Origin: Chrysophaeum taylorii
Lineage: Eukaryota > Sar > Pelagophyceae > Pelagomonadales > Pelagomonadaceae
Reading direction: 5' to 3'
Assembly: GCA_029834535.1 (NCBI GenBank)
Contig: JAQMWT010000040.1
Span: 1 to 64,000, forward strand
Length of the DNA stretch: 64,000 nucleotides
Shown here: positions 1 through 10,200 of the stretch, in pieces
Numbering within the stretch: position 1 is the first letter of the stretch
Layout of the letters: every line of letters begins with the position of its first letter
Made by a program: the position numbers and the translations under genes
The notes under the pieces: generated by a model
What the model was told of the DNA's origin: nothing
Seen by the model: the letters and a program-made list of their open reading frames with translations, nothing else
The model's database searches: none

Positions 1-1621
1 CCGACGCCCTCCTCTTCCCTGATGCGACGGACGACCCGCCCCGCCGCCGTCGCCGCGGCGGGGACCTCCCCCCACCCGAAGAACACCCCCGGAAAGCCGC
101 GCCACCGAAACCCCTCGCACAGGCCTACAACTCTTCTTAACCCTAAAAGGCCCTGGTTTAGGGATTTGAGTATCCGCTCTCGGTCACTGATTCCACCGCC
201 GGCGGCAGCAGCTACGGAGGCGATCTCAGGTGCGAGAGCCTGCTGAGTTCGTCGGAGGGGCTGGCCCGATCTCTGATACGGCCGTCGAGCCGAGCAGCGC
301 ATCGCGGGGACGAACGAGGTTTTGCCCATTTAGGTTCGGGCGTTTTTCGAAAGGGTCCTTGCGATTTTTAGCTACTCATTGAAATGCAGCGGGGCATTCT
401 CCAAGACCAGTTCAATACCCATTCTAGCCACACAGACCGGACCGCTGGCCTCCGGTGCCGATGCCGCAACGGGAGGCCGTCGCGCGAAGCTCGGGACTAC
501 GGCAGCGATTCGGGCGGTTGTTATGCTCCAGGCAACCAAGCGAGGGGCTCATCGGCGATCCAGACAACTTCTACGCGGCATTAGTCCTAGGTGTCGACCC
601 CGGCCTCTGGAAAGCCCATAGCATGGCCGCGTTGAGGGCGGCCAATGCCACGAGAGTAGGCCGCGAGTCAAGGCGAGTTCAATCGCGGCATCTGGTTCTA
701 CGTGCCGCCGGAGCCCGCGGGTCTGGTATGCAGAGGACCGAGAGTCACAGATTACGTCGATGTTGCGGCGACGGTACAGATTTTTTACCAGAAACTCGAT
801 GAAAGTCGACGCAGGAGAAGTCTGCGCTGTCGAAGTCCGGGACGCGTCGACCGACGAGTCAACACCACAGCCACAGCTGCCGCCATCGCCAGTGGCGCGC
901 CAGCATACGCCGTTACCACCGCCGCCGAAGAACCTGTTGCGGCGTGTCCGCGAGGGTTAGACTATAGTTGTAAGCTGCGGCACCATATCCGCCCGGTCAA
1001 AAAGTTGGCGACACTAGACCGACTATCACTATCGAACCCATGGCGATCGCCAGCATCCCGTTCACACCCCTGACCAGTTCTTCTCTTAGTTTAACACGAA
1101 ATTGGGACATGCCCACTTTGGGATGTGCAAGTTGCATCTCAGAGTAGTCCACATTAATCTGGTCGAACTCCTCAGGGGAGGCCGTTTGTTTGTTGCCAAG
1201 GCAGACCTAGCTGTTTCTCAGCCTCATCGATGGATGAAGTGCTACCGTCCTGCCACAGTAGGCGACCCTCGCCGTTGTGCGTCGGACAAAATCTTCCGTA
1301 CTCGCGGCCGCATCTGCTCTTTCGGCCCCACGCCTAGCCCCGACGGAAAGCAAGCGACCGCACCGAGCTGGTATGAGATCGCCGGCCCCAAGTCGGGAAT
1401 GCTAGTCACCATGGCAGGGCGCTCGACGAAGTACGCGTCGCCGGTGGCTTTCCGGGCCAAATACTCCTCCGACAGTCTTCAGAATCCATTCCATCGTGGG
1501 TCCAGTTTGAACCGCCACAACCTCTGTGTAGACCCTTTGGGTAAGTGCGGCGGAACTCTCGGCCGCGGCGGAATATTCAAGGAATAAAGGAATCCGTAAT
1601 CCGAGCAAATATTACGCGTGT
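1..1621. other. No supportable gene
   Basis: The open frames here are short, overlap one another on both strands and show no recognisable domain. Base composition is mixed and no clear repeat unit is visible. I read this as intergenic or long-decayed sequence upstream of the methyltransferase gene. Confidence 0.5.
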
Positions 1622-2803
1622 ATGACGTCGTCGGCGTCGCCGCCGATGCTCTTCGTTGCCTTCGCCGCGGGGGGCGTGGTGGCGCTTGCCTTGGAGCGTT
1701 GGTGGAAGAACACCAAAACGCGACGCGGTGATGTCGAGGAGGCGCAGAACATGGTGTGGGGGGCCATCAGCGGCGCCATGGCCGCCTCGCAGCTCTACGT
1801 GGGCGATCGCCTCGACCTGTATTCGGCGCTGCGCGAGCTCGGGGGGAAAACGACGGCCCTCGAGCTCGCTTCCAAGACCAAGCTGAACGTGCGCTGGCTG
1901 CGAGAGTGGCTCGCGCAGCAGGCGTCCTTTGGCGTGCTGACCCTCGCGCCAGGTCGCGGCGACGAGGACGCTAACCTCGCGTACGCGTTCGCGACCCCCG
2001 CTATGGCCGAGGTCCTCGCCGACCCCGAGAGCCCCGCGTACGACATCAGCCTCGTCCAGATGGTCCCCTCCCTCGTGAATCGAGCCAAGACGATGCTCCC
2101 CGAAGCCTTCCGGACGGGCCGCGGCGTCGCTTACGACGACAAAGATGTCACCGAAGCCATCGACCGCGCGCACGTCAAGCACATCCGCGACGTCGTCCTC
2201 CCGCGGGTATTTCCGGCAGCAAACGGCACCTCCCTGTTGTCGATGGCGGGCGCGCGCTGCGCGGACCTCGGCTGTGGTGCCGGTAACTTCCTCCTCGCGC
2301 TCGCGCGGGCCTTCCCTCGGGCCGCGTTCGACGGCTACGAGGTGAGCGACGTCCCCCTGGCCCAGTGCGTCCACAACATCCGCGCCTCCAAGCTCGGCAA
2401 CGTCGCTGTCAAGGACGCGCGACAGCACCCGCTCGGCGACACCCGAGATCTCTACGACGTCGTCACCACTTACGACGTTCTCCACGACGCCCCAAATCCC
2501 GCCGAACTCGCCAGACAGGTCAAAAATGCCCTCAAGCCCAACGGCGTCTGGATCCTCGGCGATATCGCGGCCCTCGACTCAACGCGCGCCAACATAACCA
2601 ACAACCCCAGGGCCGCCACCTACTTCGCCTTTTCTACCTGCTTGTGCATGGCCTGCGCGCTCAGCGAGCCGGGCGGCGCCGGCCTCGGCACCCTCGGCTT
2701 TACGATTCCCGTCGCGATGGACATCCTTACCACCGCGGGCTTTACCAAAGTCAAGGTCGTCCTCGAACAACAAAACATGCGCTGGTTCGCAGTCTCGCAC
2801 TAA
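1622..2803 (+). CDS. O-methyltransferase-like SAM-dependent methyltransferase
   Basis: A 393-residue class I SAM-dependent methyltransferase. Residues 8-26 form a hydrophobic N-terminal segment (signal anchor or targeting peptide). Residues 45-110 look like the helical/winged-helix dimerisation module of small-molecule O-methyltransferases. The Rossmann core starts at SAM motif I, DLGCGAG (215-221), followed by an acidic turn GYEVSD (238-243), and the post-III signature DVVTTYDVLHDAPNP lies near 279-293. This matches the caffeate/hydroxyindole O-methyltransferase-like and Rv2258c-like group. The substrate cannot be told. The start is an ATG and the frame is intact to TAA. The gene stands alone with long gene-poor flanks. 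The family call is firm and the reaction is inferred. Confidence 0.82.
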   Translation: MTSSASPPMLFVAFAAGGVVALALERWWKNTKTRRGDVEEAQNMVWGAISGAMAASQLYVGDRLDLYSALRELGGKTTALELASKTKLNVRWLREWLAQQASFGVLTLAPGRGDEDANLAYAFATPAMAEVLADPESPAYDISLVQMVPSLVNRAKTMLPEAFRTGRGVAYDDKDVTEAIDRAHVKHIRDVVLPRVFPAANGTSLLSMAGARCADLGCGAGNFLLALARAFPRAAFDGYEVSDVPLAQCVHNIRASKLGNVAVKDARQHPLGDTRDLYDVVTTYDVLHDAPNPAELARQVKNALKPNGVWILGDIAALDSTRANITNNPRAATYFAFSTCLCMACALSEPGGAGLGTLGFTIPVAMDILTTAGFTKVKVVLEQQNMRWFAVSH

Positions 2804-3330
2804 GAACAATATCATTCTTATCTACTTATCAAACCTGTCTCCGCGCAAAGGCTCCTAACGACGCTTGCGCCAGCGCCGCCGCTGCCACCATAGGGATGGG
2901 GATTCTTTCCCCAGGTGCCGTATGAAAAAAAAGCTCGCGGCGACAGTGGTCGTCGCGGACCCCACCTCGCTGTCAATGAAGCCCACGGTCAGAGAGGACG
3001 TCTGTGCGCGACTCGCAGATTGCGCCTGCTCGTGGCACACGTGTCCGCCGAACGCCAACGGCCGACCCGCAGATGCAGACAACCAACCCCTAGGTTAACA
3101 CGGGCGTGCAGTAATGCGTAGGGTTCTCTTTCCTCTTTCCACAAGGCACTCCGGAAATGCGACATCCCCTTCAACTCGTGGCACGACCTCGCACAAGACC
3201 GCGCGCAGTGGCGGTCCGCCATCAACGCCTTTTCATCCCTCGCCTCTACCCCAACAGTGTGATTTTGCTCTGTGATCCTGGACCGGCTCCTGCCGGCTCA
3301 GCCTGGCTCCCATGCCCGGGAGAGATCTGA

Positions 3331-3372
<42 letters not shown>

Positions 3373-3749
3373 CACAACATGCGTTCAGCCTGCGTCGAGC
3401 GGGATCACTCTCCCGCCTGAGTATAAGCGGCGGACTTGGATTGCTCGAGGACATGGGTGGGATTGGCGGCGACGGCGGTTGCGGCGGCCCTGCCTCTGAA
3501 CCAACTCTCATCCTCTCTCTCCCCAAAAAAAACACTCGTTCTGCCCCCTTCCCTATCTATGTGCTCTGTTTGCATTGCCTTTCATTTTCTCCCTTTCTCC
3601 CTCTTTTCATTCGCACTTTCCTGCTCCACCGCGGTATTCTGTGGTCTTTTTTTATTCATATGCTCTTTCGCGTCCTCTATCGCGATCATTTATTCTGGCT
3701 CTTTTACTAAAGTTTTAGCCTGGGAGTTGTAAACTATAATGATGGGAAA
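2804..3749. other. Intergenic, no gene seen
   Basis: Only short shadow frames are present. The stretch holds the (AGTT)n microsatellite listed separately and a pyrimidine-rich, low-complexity segment at about 3520-3700. I see no conserved coding signal. Confidence 0.5.
3331..3370. repeat. (AGTT)10 microsatellite
   Basis: Ten perfect copies of the tetranucleotide AGTT. It carries no GGG run, so it is not a canonical telomeric repeat. Confidence 0.97.
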
Positions 3750-4376
3750 GTGACATTCGGTCACGAAAAAGTGTCATTTGGTCACGACCTTAGTTTGGTT
3801 CGCTGCGATGTCATCTGGTCACTCAATATATGTCCTTTGGCCAGGCCATTTGTGTGACCAAACGACGCTCTCTCTGTTGACAGGCACAAAGACAGTCATT
3901 CGGTTAAAAGCAAACAAGTGCAGGCCAGTAAGTTCACCTAGTCCCAATCTCTAACCCTAGTAAGTTCAGGTCTGGTCCCAGTAAGTTCACCTGGTCCCAG
4001 TAAGTTCACCTAGTCTCTAACCCCAGTAAGTTCGGCGTAACTGCCGATTAGTAGTAAAGATAAAGACTTCAGTTCGTCACAAAACGAATGTTATATGCTG
4101 TTACACCGTTGAAACACCTTCGTTGACCAAATGACGTTTCAACGATGACCAATTACATTTGTTTCGCAACGAAATGACATTTGTTGTTGACCAAAATGAC
4201 ATTTTTCGGATGACCAAATGACACCAATCGGATGTTATATGCTGTTACACCGTTGAAACACCTTCGTTGACCAAATGACGTTTCAACGATGACCAATTAC
4301 ATTTGTTTCGCAACGAAATGACATTTGTTGTTGACCAAAATGACATTTTTCGGATGACCAAATGACACCAATCGGA
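3750..4376. mobile_element. Non-autonomous inverted-repeat element
   Basis: The left end carries GTGACATTCGGTCAC and GTGTCATTTGGTCAC separated by a GAAAAA linker (3750-3787). The right end carries the reverse-oriented counterparts TGACCAAAATGACA, a matching A/T-rich linker and TGACCAAATGACACC (about 4332-4372). The two ends form an imperfect terminal inverted repeat of roughly 37 bp. No coding capacity is visible inside. The interior holds a 144-bp tandem duplication and a short Helitron-like copy, both listed separately. The class of element is unknown; a MITE-like DNA transposon is the simplest reading. Confidence 0.55.
3912..4055 (-). mobile_element. Short Helitron-like copy A (144 bp)
   Basis: Starts with the same 5' border as two larger copies in the window (AAACAAGTGCAGGCCAGTAAG) and ends with the same 3' border (CTGYCGATTAGTAGT). 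Almost all of the interior is a run of about 20-bp iterons of the form AGTAAGTTCACCTGGTCCC. It lacks the helicase segment. Orientation is taken from the minus-strand helicase of the long copies. Confidence 0.7.
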
Positions 4377-4378
4377 TG
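4091..4378. repeat. 144-bp tandem duplication
   Basis: Two nearly identical 144-bp units starting at 4091 and 4235 (TTATATGCTGTTACACCG...), followed by a short third remnant at 4379-4390. The units carry repeated TGACCAAATGACA words in the same orientation as the right end of the inverted-repeat element. Confidence 0.92.
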
Positions 4379-4379
4379 C

Positions 4380-5647
4380 AATCGGATGTAATAATTTGCG
4401 GCGGAAACCATCAGGGCGTTTGTGCATGACGTCTCCCACATGCGGCGACGACATTCATCTCGGTTTCATCATCGCAAGGCGAGTGTATGGGTCAGAACTC
4501 TGCGAGACAACGAACAGACGCAGTCGAACACAGACGCAAGCAGCACAGATGTTACTGAGGCACGGACTCGTCCGAGGGCTTCTTTGCGTTCTCTTTGTCC
4601 GAATCGTCGGTGACTCGACCCCAGTGCGAGATACGCGTCCAAATCCGGCGCAGTCATCAACGACCATGGCAAAGTCGACGCAATGCCCAGAAGGTAGAGC
4701 GGTGCGTCGGCATAAAATCGGATTACAAATGAACACTGGGCCGCTCACACGCAAAAATCCGCAAATGCGAGCGTTCGATGAGACAAGCGAACTCGAAAAA
4801 CAAAATCCTCTTCGCCACACCCACGACCGCTGCAATGGCCTTTTGTGATAGTGCTGGGGATAGGCTCGCAGACGGCTGTGTTCGCACGGCTTTGAGAAGA
4901 GTGAATTGCGCGGAAGACTGCTATCGAATTTAGTGTGGACCTTCGATCCTTCAGCAGCCTCGTGCGAACGTCAGCGGAAAGTTCGAGCACCTTGGAAGAG
5001 TCGCCGGCTTTGCTTCCCCCTTTCTCCCGCGAATTTTTTGTCGTAAACTCGTACTGCGGTGAAGAAGACTCGAACGACATCGTCGGCGCCTTGCAAACTG
5101 AGACGCGGCCCGGCGACAACGAAAATCAAGCAAAAGCTAGACTCGAGAACGGCCGAGTTCGACTCGCGCGCATAATTATCGAGCTTGGCGATTGCCACAC
5201 TCGAATCAACTTTTGGTCCGAAGGAATTGAATCAGCCGTAGCTACTACTGTACAGAGTTGAGTTGAGAAAAATAAAGGCCAACGACTAGTTGCTCATCAG
5301 CCGAAGATTCCGACGCCAATCCCACGAAGAGCTCCAGCTCACGCATTCCCACGTACAAGAGTTTTTACGACATAACCGCTGCCACCACCCGTGGTGTTTA
5401 TCGAAGAGTGTATACGATGAACATATTGGATTAGATGAAGACCATCCCAAAGGTACGTGGCGAAAATCCATATTATCGGGTGGGTGTGATGCACGCACGG
5501 AGCTTCGTGGCGCCATCTTACTGATGACTACATCACTAGGTTCCTCAAGACTTACATCACATTGTCCTTACGGCAACGGGCTCGTTATATATCTTCCGAA
5601 CGTAGTGTGTACCCAGTGGTGGCCCCCACTTGTCAATCGTAGAGTGC
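4380..5647. other. Intergenic, no gene seen
   Basis: Several frames of 100-150 codons exist on both strands but overlap each other and show no domain. This is the 3' flank of the convergently placed minus-strand gene that ends at 5648. Confidence 0.45.
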
Positions 5648-7072
5648 TCACAAGTAATTGAAGATACTCCTCGCGAGGCGGATCTGTCGCCGGCTATGTT
5701 CGCGGGTCTTTTGGATCCAGGCCAACATGACCGTGTCATCGACGAGTTCTGCCGTCGGGAAAGGTGGCATGCAAGAGAGGTGCTCCGACTGGAAAAGGCC
5801 GAGTTTTTGGGCCCCAAAGCGGTCACGATTTTTGAGATGAACTTGTTTGATGATGTCCTGAAGTGCCCTTGCTTTGAGGCGCTTCGAGATGACATCTTGG
5901 TCTTCTTCATTGCTTTCGAGGCGGTCCCACTGCTCGCGACAAATGCGGAGTTCGGCGTAGCGTCGAAGGAGGCGCCGACGCCAATATCTTTGCGCGATGC
6001 GGACCTTGCGGGTCCAGCTCTTCACGGCGTCTCGTACGGCGCGCTGGCGAGCAAGATTCTCTAAAAACCAGTGCATGCAGCGCTTGGCGTGTTTGACTCG
6101 GATGGGATGGAAGTGTCGCATCAACGGGCCACGTACCAACTGCAGCGCTCGTTCGAAACGACTCCGCGCCGCGTCGCGCTGGCGTCTCCCCCACGGGCTG
6201 GAGTCTTGAACGGCGCGGACGACTGCGACAACACGCAGCCAAATTGCCTGACGAGCGAGGCGCCGCGTGGCGTCGCGCTCCGCTTCCGCCTCGAGGCGCC
6301 GGGCGCGCCTTGCCACACGTGTTTCGCTGAGAGCCCGCTCGGCGCGTTGGTGGTGAACATCGGCACGCGCGGCCTCGGCCACCGTCCGCTGGATGCGCGC
6401 GCGCAGTCGCCACGCGTCTTTTGCTGCCTCCACGGCGTCGACGTCGAGAGCGAGGCTCCGCGGGTCGGCGTAGAGGTGGGCAAATTGTCGGCGACTCGCG
6501 CGCCTCGTGGCCATCTCATGGGCACGCAGCGCCTTGAGAAGTTCCTCGCACTCCTCCCTCGCCGCTTCTGCGTCCTCGCCGTGCTCCAAACTTCCGTCGA
6601 GAGCACGCTTGAGCTTGAAAAAACGACGCCGCAGTTCAGGGTGGCCCACGCTCCCTGGCAATGTGAGGTTCGCAGGTTCCTTCGCCAGGAGCGACCGCGC
6701 CTTGATGAATCCCAGGTCGAAGACACGTCGGCGTTCCTTACGTCGCGCCTGCTGCTGCTGCTGCTGCTGCGCGTATAGTTCCTCGACTTTTTTGCGGATG
6801 TCGGATTGCTCCTCTTCAACTTCCTCGGGGCTTTCCTCGTCATCGATCCAGGTCCGCATCGCGGCAAGGCACTGCCCGCGAAAATCCGTCTGCTTGGTCA
6901 CAGTCGGAAGCCGTGCGATTGTCGCACGTCGTGTCGGCAACGCGCTCAACGAAGACCGCCGTCTCGGAATAGGCGATGATTTCGACCAAGTCTGGAACTC
7001 ATCGATTTGCTCCAATATGGAGTCGAGCCGCGCGACGCGCTCTTCCCACTTCCGGCTCCGCCGCAGAGCCAT
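5648..7072 (-). CDS. Coiled-coil / IQ-like charged protein
   Basis: A 474-residue, very Arg/Glu-rich protein with no recognised catalytic domain. A polyglutamine tract of eight Q, encoded by CTG/CAG repeats near 6748-6771, follows an acidic segment. The middle is alpha-helical and coiled-coil-like. Near residues 345-385 the sequence HFHPIRVKHAKRCMHWFLEN and WTRKVRIAQRYWRRRLLRRY resembles the basic amphipathic helices of IQ-motif/ciliary scaffold proteins (inference). The start is an ATG at 7072. It is transcribed away from the giant coiled-coil gene across a 130-bp gap, so the two probably share a bidirectional promoter. Function unknown. Confidence 0.65.
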   Translation of the reverse strand: MALRRSRKWEERVARLDSILEQIDEFQTWSKSSPIPRRRSSLSALPTRRATIARLPTVTKQTDFRGQCLAAMRTWIDDEESPEEVEEEQSDIRKKVEELYAQQQQQQQARRKERRRVFDLGFIKARSLLAKEPANLTLPGSVGHPELRRRFFKLKRALDGSLEHGEDAEAAREECEELLKALRAHEMATRRASRRQFAHLYADPRSLALDVDAVEAAKDAWRLRARIQRTVAEAARADVHHQRAERALSETRVARRARRLEAEAERDATRRLARQAIWLRVVAVVRAVQDSSPWGRRQRDAARSRFERALQLVRGPLMRHFHPIRVKHAKRCMHWFLENLARQRAVRDAVKSWTRKVRIAQRYWRRRLLRRYAELRICREQWDRLESNEEDQDVISKRLKARALQDIIKQVHLKNRDRFGAQKLGLFQSEHLSCMPPFPTAELVDDTVMLAWIQKTREHSRRQIRLARSIFNYL

Positions 7073-7202
7073 ACCATCGGACGCTCCGACGAAACTGCAG
7101 GAAATTCAATAAAACCACGTGGTTTTGGGATATATCCTATATATTGTGGATCTGTTAAGCGATGTGCTGCTGCTGCCTCCTCATGTAGCTAGCAAAGCAT
7201 AC
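7073..7202. promoter_or_regulatory. Short divergent promoter region
   Basis: Only 130 bp separate the ATG codons of two divergent coiled-coil genes. An A/T-rich stretch (TATATCCTATATATTG at about 7131-7146) is the only promoter-like feature seen. A shared bidirectional promoter is inferred. Confidence 0.4.
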
Positions 7203-10200
7203 ATGGAGCTTGATTGGCTGCGACGCTGGCTGCCGCAGAGCAAAGTGTTGCTGCTCGACACGGTAGTGTTGAACAGCAGCGACGGTCAGCCGAGCGCATG
7301 GTTTTATACCTCATCCAAGACTGGAGAGGTGTGCGAGAAGGACAAAGGCCAGTTAACCTGGTCCAAGATCGGCCGACGATTTGCCAAGTTCGCCAACGCC
7401 CAACGCAACGTGGCCGTACTTCTCCGGCGCGACGGCGGTCGCACGCCGGTCAACGAAGCGCATTGGAAGCTTCTCGTTTCGGCGAGCGATCACGACAGGC
7501 AGGTGTTGTTGAGCGACGTCACGGGGCTGCAAGTCTACTACCATCAGTCTTCGGAGCGTGAGCTGTGGTGTCGCGCCGACGCGTGCGGGCGCTGCGACGG
7601 AAAGGATGTGGCGGCCGACGTCGAAAAACAGCTTCGCGAGACAACCGCAATCCTGCGGCGACGTTCGGCGTTTCACGAGGCAACGTTCGTACGCGACGAT
7701 CGCGGGCAGCTCTGGCTGTCTCGAGTGCAGCGGGGCGAGACGATATCAAGGACTTTAATGCAGCAGCAGCAGCAGCAGCAGCTGCAAAGTATTCCGTCGG
7801 TGCCCCGTCGCACGCGGCTGCGTCCGTTGAGCGAGGGCAGCGTGTCGACCAAGGGCGTCGTGCCGCGAATCACGCGCTCGGCACCGGGCGCCAAGAGGGA
7901 ACCTCTGCCATCGTTGCCGCAACCATGGGACGCGGACAAGCAAACGAGACGCCGCGAGGAGTTGGGGCGACTCTCGTTCGAACCGACGAAGACGCAGTTA
8001 TCGGGCATCAAAGAGAGGGAAGCGATCGTGTTACAGGAGGAGACTCCCGAAGAAGACGACGAGCCCGTGGACGCGGCGCACGTGCGCGAGCTCGAGCAAC
8101 AGCTGACGGCGGCTCGCCTGCAAGCTTCAGCGGCGGAAGAGGAGGTGTCGAAGACGGCGAGGCGAGTCAACGAGCTAACGCGGACCCTGTCTGAGACCGA
8201 AAAACGATTTGAATCTGCCATCGAGGAAAAGACCCGCGAGGCCGAGCATGCCCGGCTCGAGGTGGACGCGATCAAGGCGCGCGCTGTTGCGACGCAGCCG
8301 CCGTCGGCGACGCGAAGCACGTCGGCGACGGTGGCGGGGTTGCTCGAGCAACTGGACACTCGGGGGCAGGAACTGCTCGAGGCCGAGCAAAAATGGGCCG
8401 AGGAGCGACGGACGCTCGAGGCCAAGGCAGCGCGAGCCGCTACATCAGCCGCGATCGAAGCCAATGCGAAACACGAGGAACTGCGGTCGCACCTCGAGGA
8501 CGAGCAGGACAAGGCGGCATCGCTCGGAGCCGATTTAGAAACAGCGAAAGCACAACTATCGATCGCCGAGACCGTTGCCGGCGACTTACGCCAGGAACTT
8601 GAAGCAGTGCGCGGCGAACTGCGGGAAAAGGACGAGCGGCATCACTTGCTCGTGCAGAGCGCGCGAGCAGCGACGAGTCTCGATCGCGCGTCGGCGTCGC
8701 CCGAAGAGGACCATCCTAACGAGGGCCCCAAGCTATTGAAACTGGACGACACGCAGGTTGCAGCGACGGAGGCGAAGATGCGGCAGCTCCACAACAAGGT
8801 CGTCTTTCTGAAGTCGTCGCTCGCGATGGAGCTCGAAGCGAAGCGGGACCTCGAGACACGGCTCGACGAGGCGTGGCGGACCCTCAACGTGGAGCGAGAG
8901 GAACACGAGCGACGAGTCAAGGAGGCGGAGGAGTGCCGCGAGGCCGCCGTAGCCGCTGTCGAGGAGCGTGCCGCCGCCGCGATCGAGGAAGCGCAGAGCC
9001 GCGCCACCCACCTCGAGAATAAGCTCGCGCAGGCGCAGGCGGCACACGCAGATACGCTGCACGACGCGGGGCTCGCGAGGCGACGCGAGGAGGCCGCGAA
9101 GGCCGATGCGCAGCGCGAGAAGACGGCGAGGGAGGCCGCCGAGCGCGGGGCGCAGCATGACCGGCAGGCGCTACTCGCGATGCGCGCACAAGTAGCGGCT
9201 CCGCCCGAGGACGACGCGGTCGTCAACAAGGGTGGCATCAGCGAGGCGACGGTGCGGAGACTGGAGAACGAGAAACAATACTTGCAAGCGCAGCTAACGT
9301 CGGAGGCCATGTGCAAAGGCGAGCTACAGACGGCGCTCAACAAGGCGACGGAGCAGCTCGAGGAGGCGCAGCGCCAGGGCGAGGAGGCAGCACAGCGAGC
9401 TCTGGACGCCGCGCGCCGGCTCTCCGAGCGTGCAGATGCCGCCGAGCGCGAGACGCGCGCTCTACGAAGCGAGAAGAAGGCGAACGACACCGCCCTCCAC
9501 AATCAACTCGAGACGCTCAAAGCCGCGTACGTGAAGACGCGCGACGGTCTCCGCGTCGAACAAGCTGAGCACAACCGTACGCGGCTCGCGCGCGGCGAGC
9601 TCATATCGCAAATGTCGCAGATGCGGGCAGAGCAGGAGCGGACGGAAAAGGCGCTCGTCGAGGCGCGCGAGCGGGCGAGCCAAGATCTGCGGGCGGCGCG
9701 TCTCGCCTTCGACGAGGCCGAGGCCTCGGCCGAGGAGACGACGCGGCGACTGAGACAGGAGATCAACATCGCCGTGAGTAGGTTGCAAGAGGTCCGCGAT
9801 GCCGAGTTCCGAGCGCGCTGCGAGCTCGACGAGACGCGAAAGCGCGTCGGCAGATCCGGGCGCTTTGGAGCGGTGATTGGGTCTCGCGGCCTTTACGCCA
9901 CCGGGGGTGCCAGGTTGCGGTATCACGGCGCTCGGGCGTTCGCGCGGTGGACGCGGCGCACGTTGCTGTTGCGGCTCGCCGACCAGCAGCGCGAGGCCAT
10001 GGTAGCCGTCCGAATCGACGCCAAGACGAGCGCCGAGGCCGAGGCCAACGCCGAGCTCGCGGCCGCCCGCGAGCTATCGCGCGACGCGACGCAGGCGGCG
10101 GTCGCGGCGTTGCATGCTCAAGCGGCGCAAGACGCGCAGTTGCAGCTTTGTGCCGAGCGCACCCTCTCGGACGATCGGCTCCGCGCCGCCAATGCCGCGC

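Noticed and set aside
3331-3370. (AGTT)n as telomeric repeat near a TERT gene
   Set aside because: The tetramer has no G-run and does not resemble TTTAGGG or TTAGGG. It is an ordinary microsatellite 29 kb from TERT.
7119-7202. N-terminal extension of the giant coiled-coil protein starting at 7119
   Set aside because: It opens with GTG, not ATG. The extension is a short hydrophobic stretch within the divergent promoter, and the ATG at 7203 is the first in frame.
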